Shown: piece by piece, positions 24,092 through 24,237 of the stretch
How positions within the stretch are numbered: the stretch's first letter is position 1
Layout of the letters: every line of letters starts with the position of its first letter
Origin: Lachnospiraceae bacterium
Lineage (GTDB): Bacteria > Bacillota_A > Clostridia > Lachnospirales > Lachnospiraceae
Assembly: GCA_017613595.1 (NCBI GenBank)
Contig: JAGADM010000135.1
Location: 1 to 24,237 of the forward strand
Length of the DNA: 24,237 bases
Direction of reading: 5' to 3'
Notes under the pieces: generated by a model
The model's database searches: none
The model's input: only the letters and a program-made list of their open reading frames with translations
Told to the model about the DNA's origin: nothing
Made by a program: the position numbers and the translations under genes

Positions 24092-24237
24092 ATGGCATTA
24101 TTTGAATCTTATGAGAGAAGAATTGATACTATCAATTCCGTATTGAACAGCTATGGCATCTCCTCCATCGAAGAGGCAGAAAAGATTACCAAGGATGCAG
24201 GCCTCAATGTTTACGATCAGGTTAAGAAGATTCAGCC
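24092..24237 (+). CDS. GGGtGRT protein, N-terminal part (3' truncated by window edge)
   Basis: The ATG at 24092 follows a strong TAGGAGG site (GGAGG ends 8 bases upstream) and overlaps the end of the scaffold gene's non-coding gap. Forty-eight codons are visible, starting MALFESYERRIDTINSVLN and continuing through YGISSIEEAEKITKDAGLN. This opening matches the uncharacterised family named for a GGGtGRT motif, although that motif would lie beyond the window. The family commonly follows the NifU-like scaffold gene, and the 12-base gap indicates one operon. Its function is not established as far as I know. The identification rests on the N-terminus and the context. Confidence 0.75.
   Translation, partial: MALFESYERRIDTINSVLNSYGISSIEEAEKITKDAGLNVYDQVKKIQ

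Overview
The window looks like part of the chromosome of an anaerobic, low-to-mid GC Firmicute, most likely a member of the Clostridia close to Lachnospiraceae. The grounds are a ferredoxin-dependent indolepyruvate oxidoreductase (iorAB), the NAD-linked class 1B dihydroorotate dehydrogenase pair (pyrK-pyrD), a class B sortase, a very large fused 2-hydroxyacyl-CoA-dehydratase-activase-like protein, and a NifU-like/GGGtGRT gene pair. Ribosome binding sites are strong AGGAGG-type and promoters are sigma-A-like. I cannot name the genus. I saw no tRNA, rRNA, CRISPR array, insertion sequence or phage gene.

Layout. (1) 1-340: the end of argG (+) and its bidirectional terminator. (2) 352-7621, all minus: iorA-iorB, a six-helix membrane protein, a PHP-domain protein, a HEAT-like/RNA methyltransferase fusion, endonuclease IV (nfo) and a Pro/Thr-linker lipoprotein. 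(3) 7732-9861, plus: argH with its own promoter and terminator, then a LytTR-type DNA-binding protein. (4) 9866-13387, minus: pyrK-pyrD-pyrE-queA. (5) 13551-18385, plus: the 1412-residue activase-like protein, a 20-codon mini-ORF and a membrane-anchored hypothetical protein, closed by a bidirectional terminator. (6) 18445-23172, minus: class B sortase, a phosphatase-fold protein with a degenerate active site, an AEC-family transporter and a cytoplasmic-looking esterase. (7) 23372-end, plus: the NifU-like scaffold protein and the start of the GGGtGRT protein.

How it works together. The core is biosynthetic and catabolic housekeeping: arginine (argG, argH), pyrimidines (pyrK, D, E), queuosine tRNA modification (queA), DNA repair (nfo) and aromatic 2-oxo-acid oxidation (iorAB). 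Three divergent intergenic regions (7622-7799, 13388-13550, 23173-23371) hold readable back-to-back promoters, and these settle several start codons that the longest open frames would misplace. The less ordinary parts are the fused activase protein, the sortase/pseudophosphatase pair with a palindrome over its promoter, the mini-ORF at 17803, and the NifU-like/GGGtGRT pair, whose biochemical role is not settled as far as I know.
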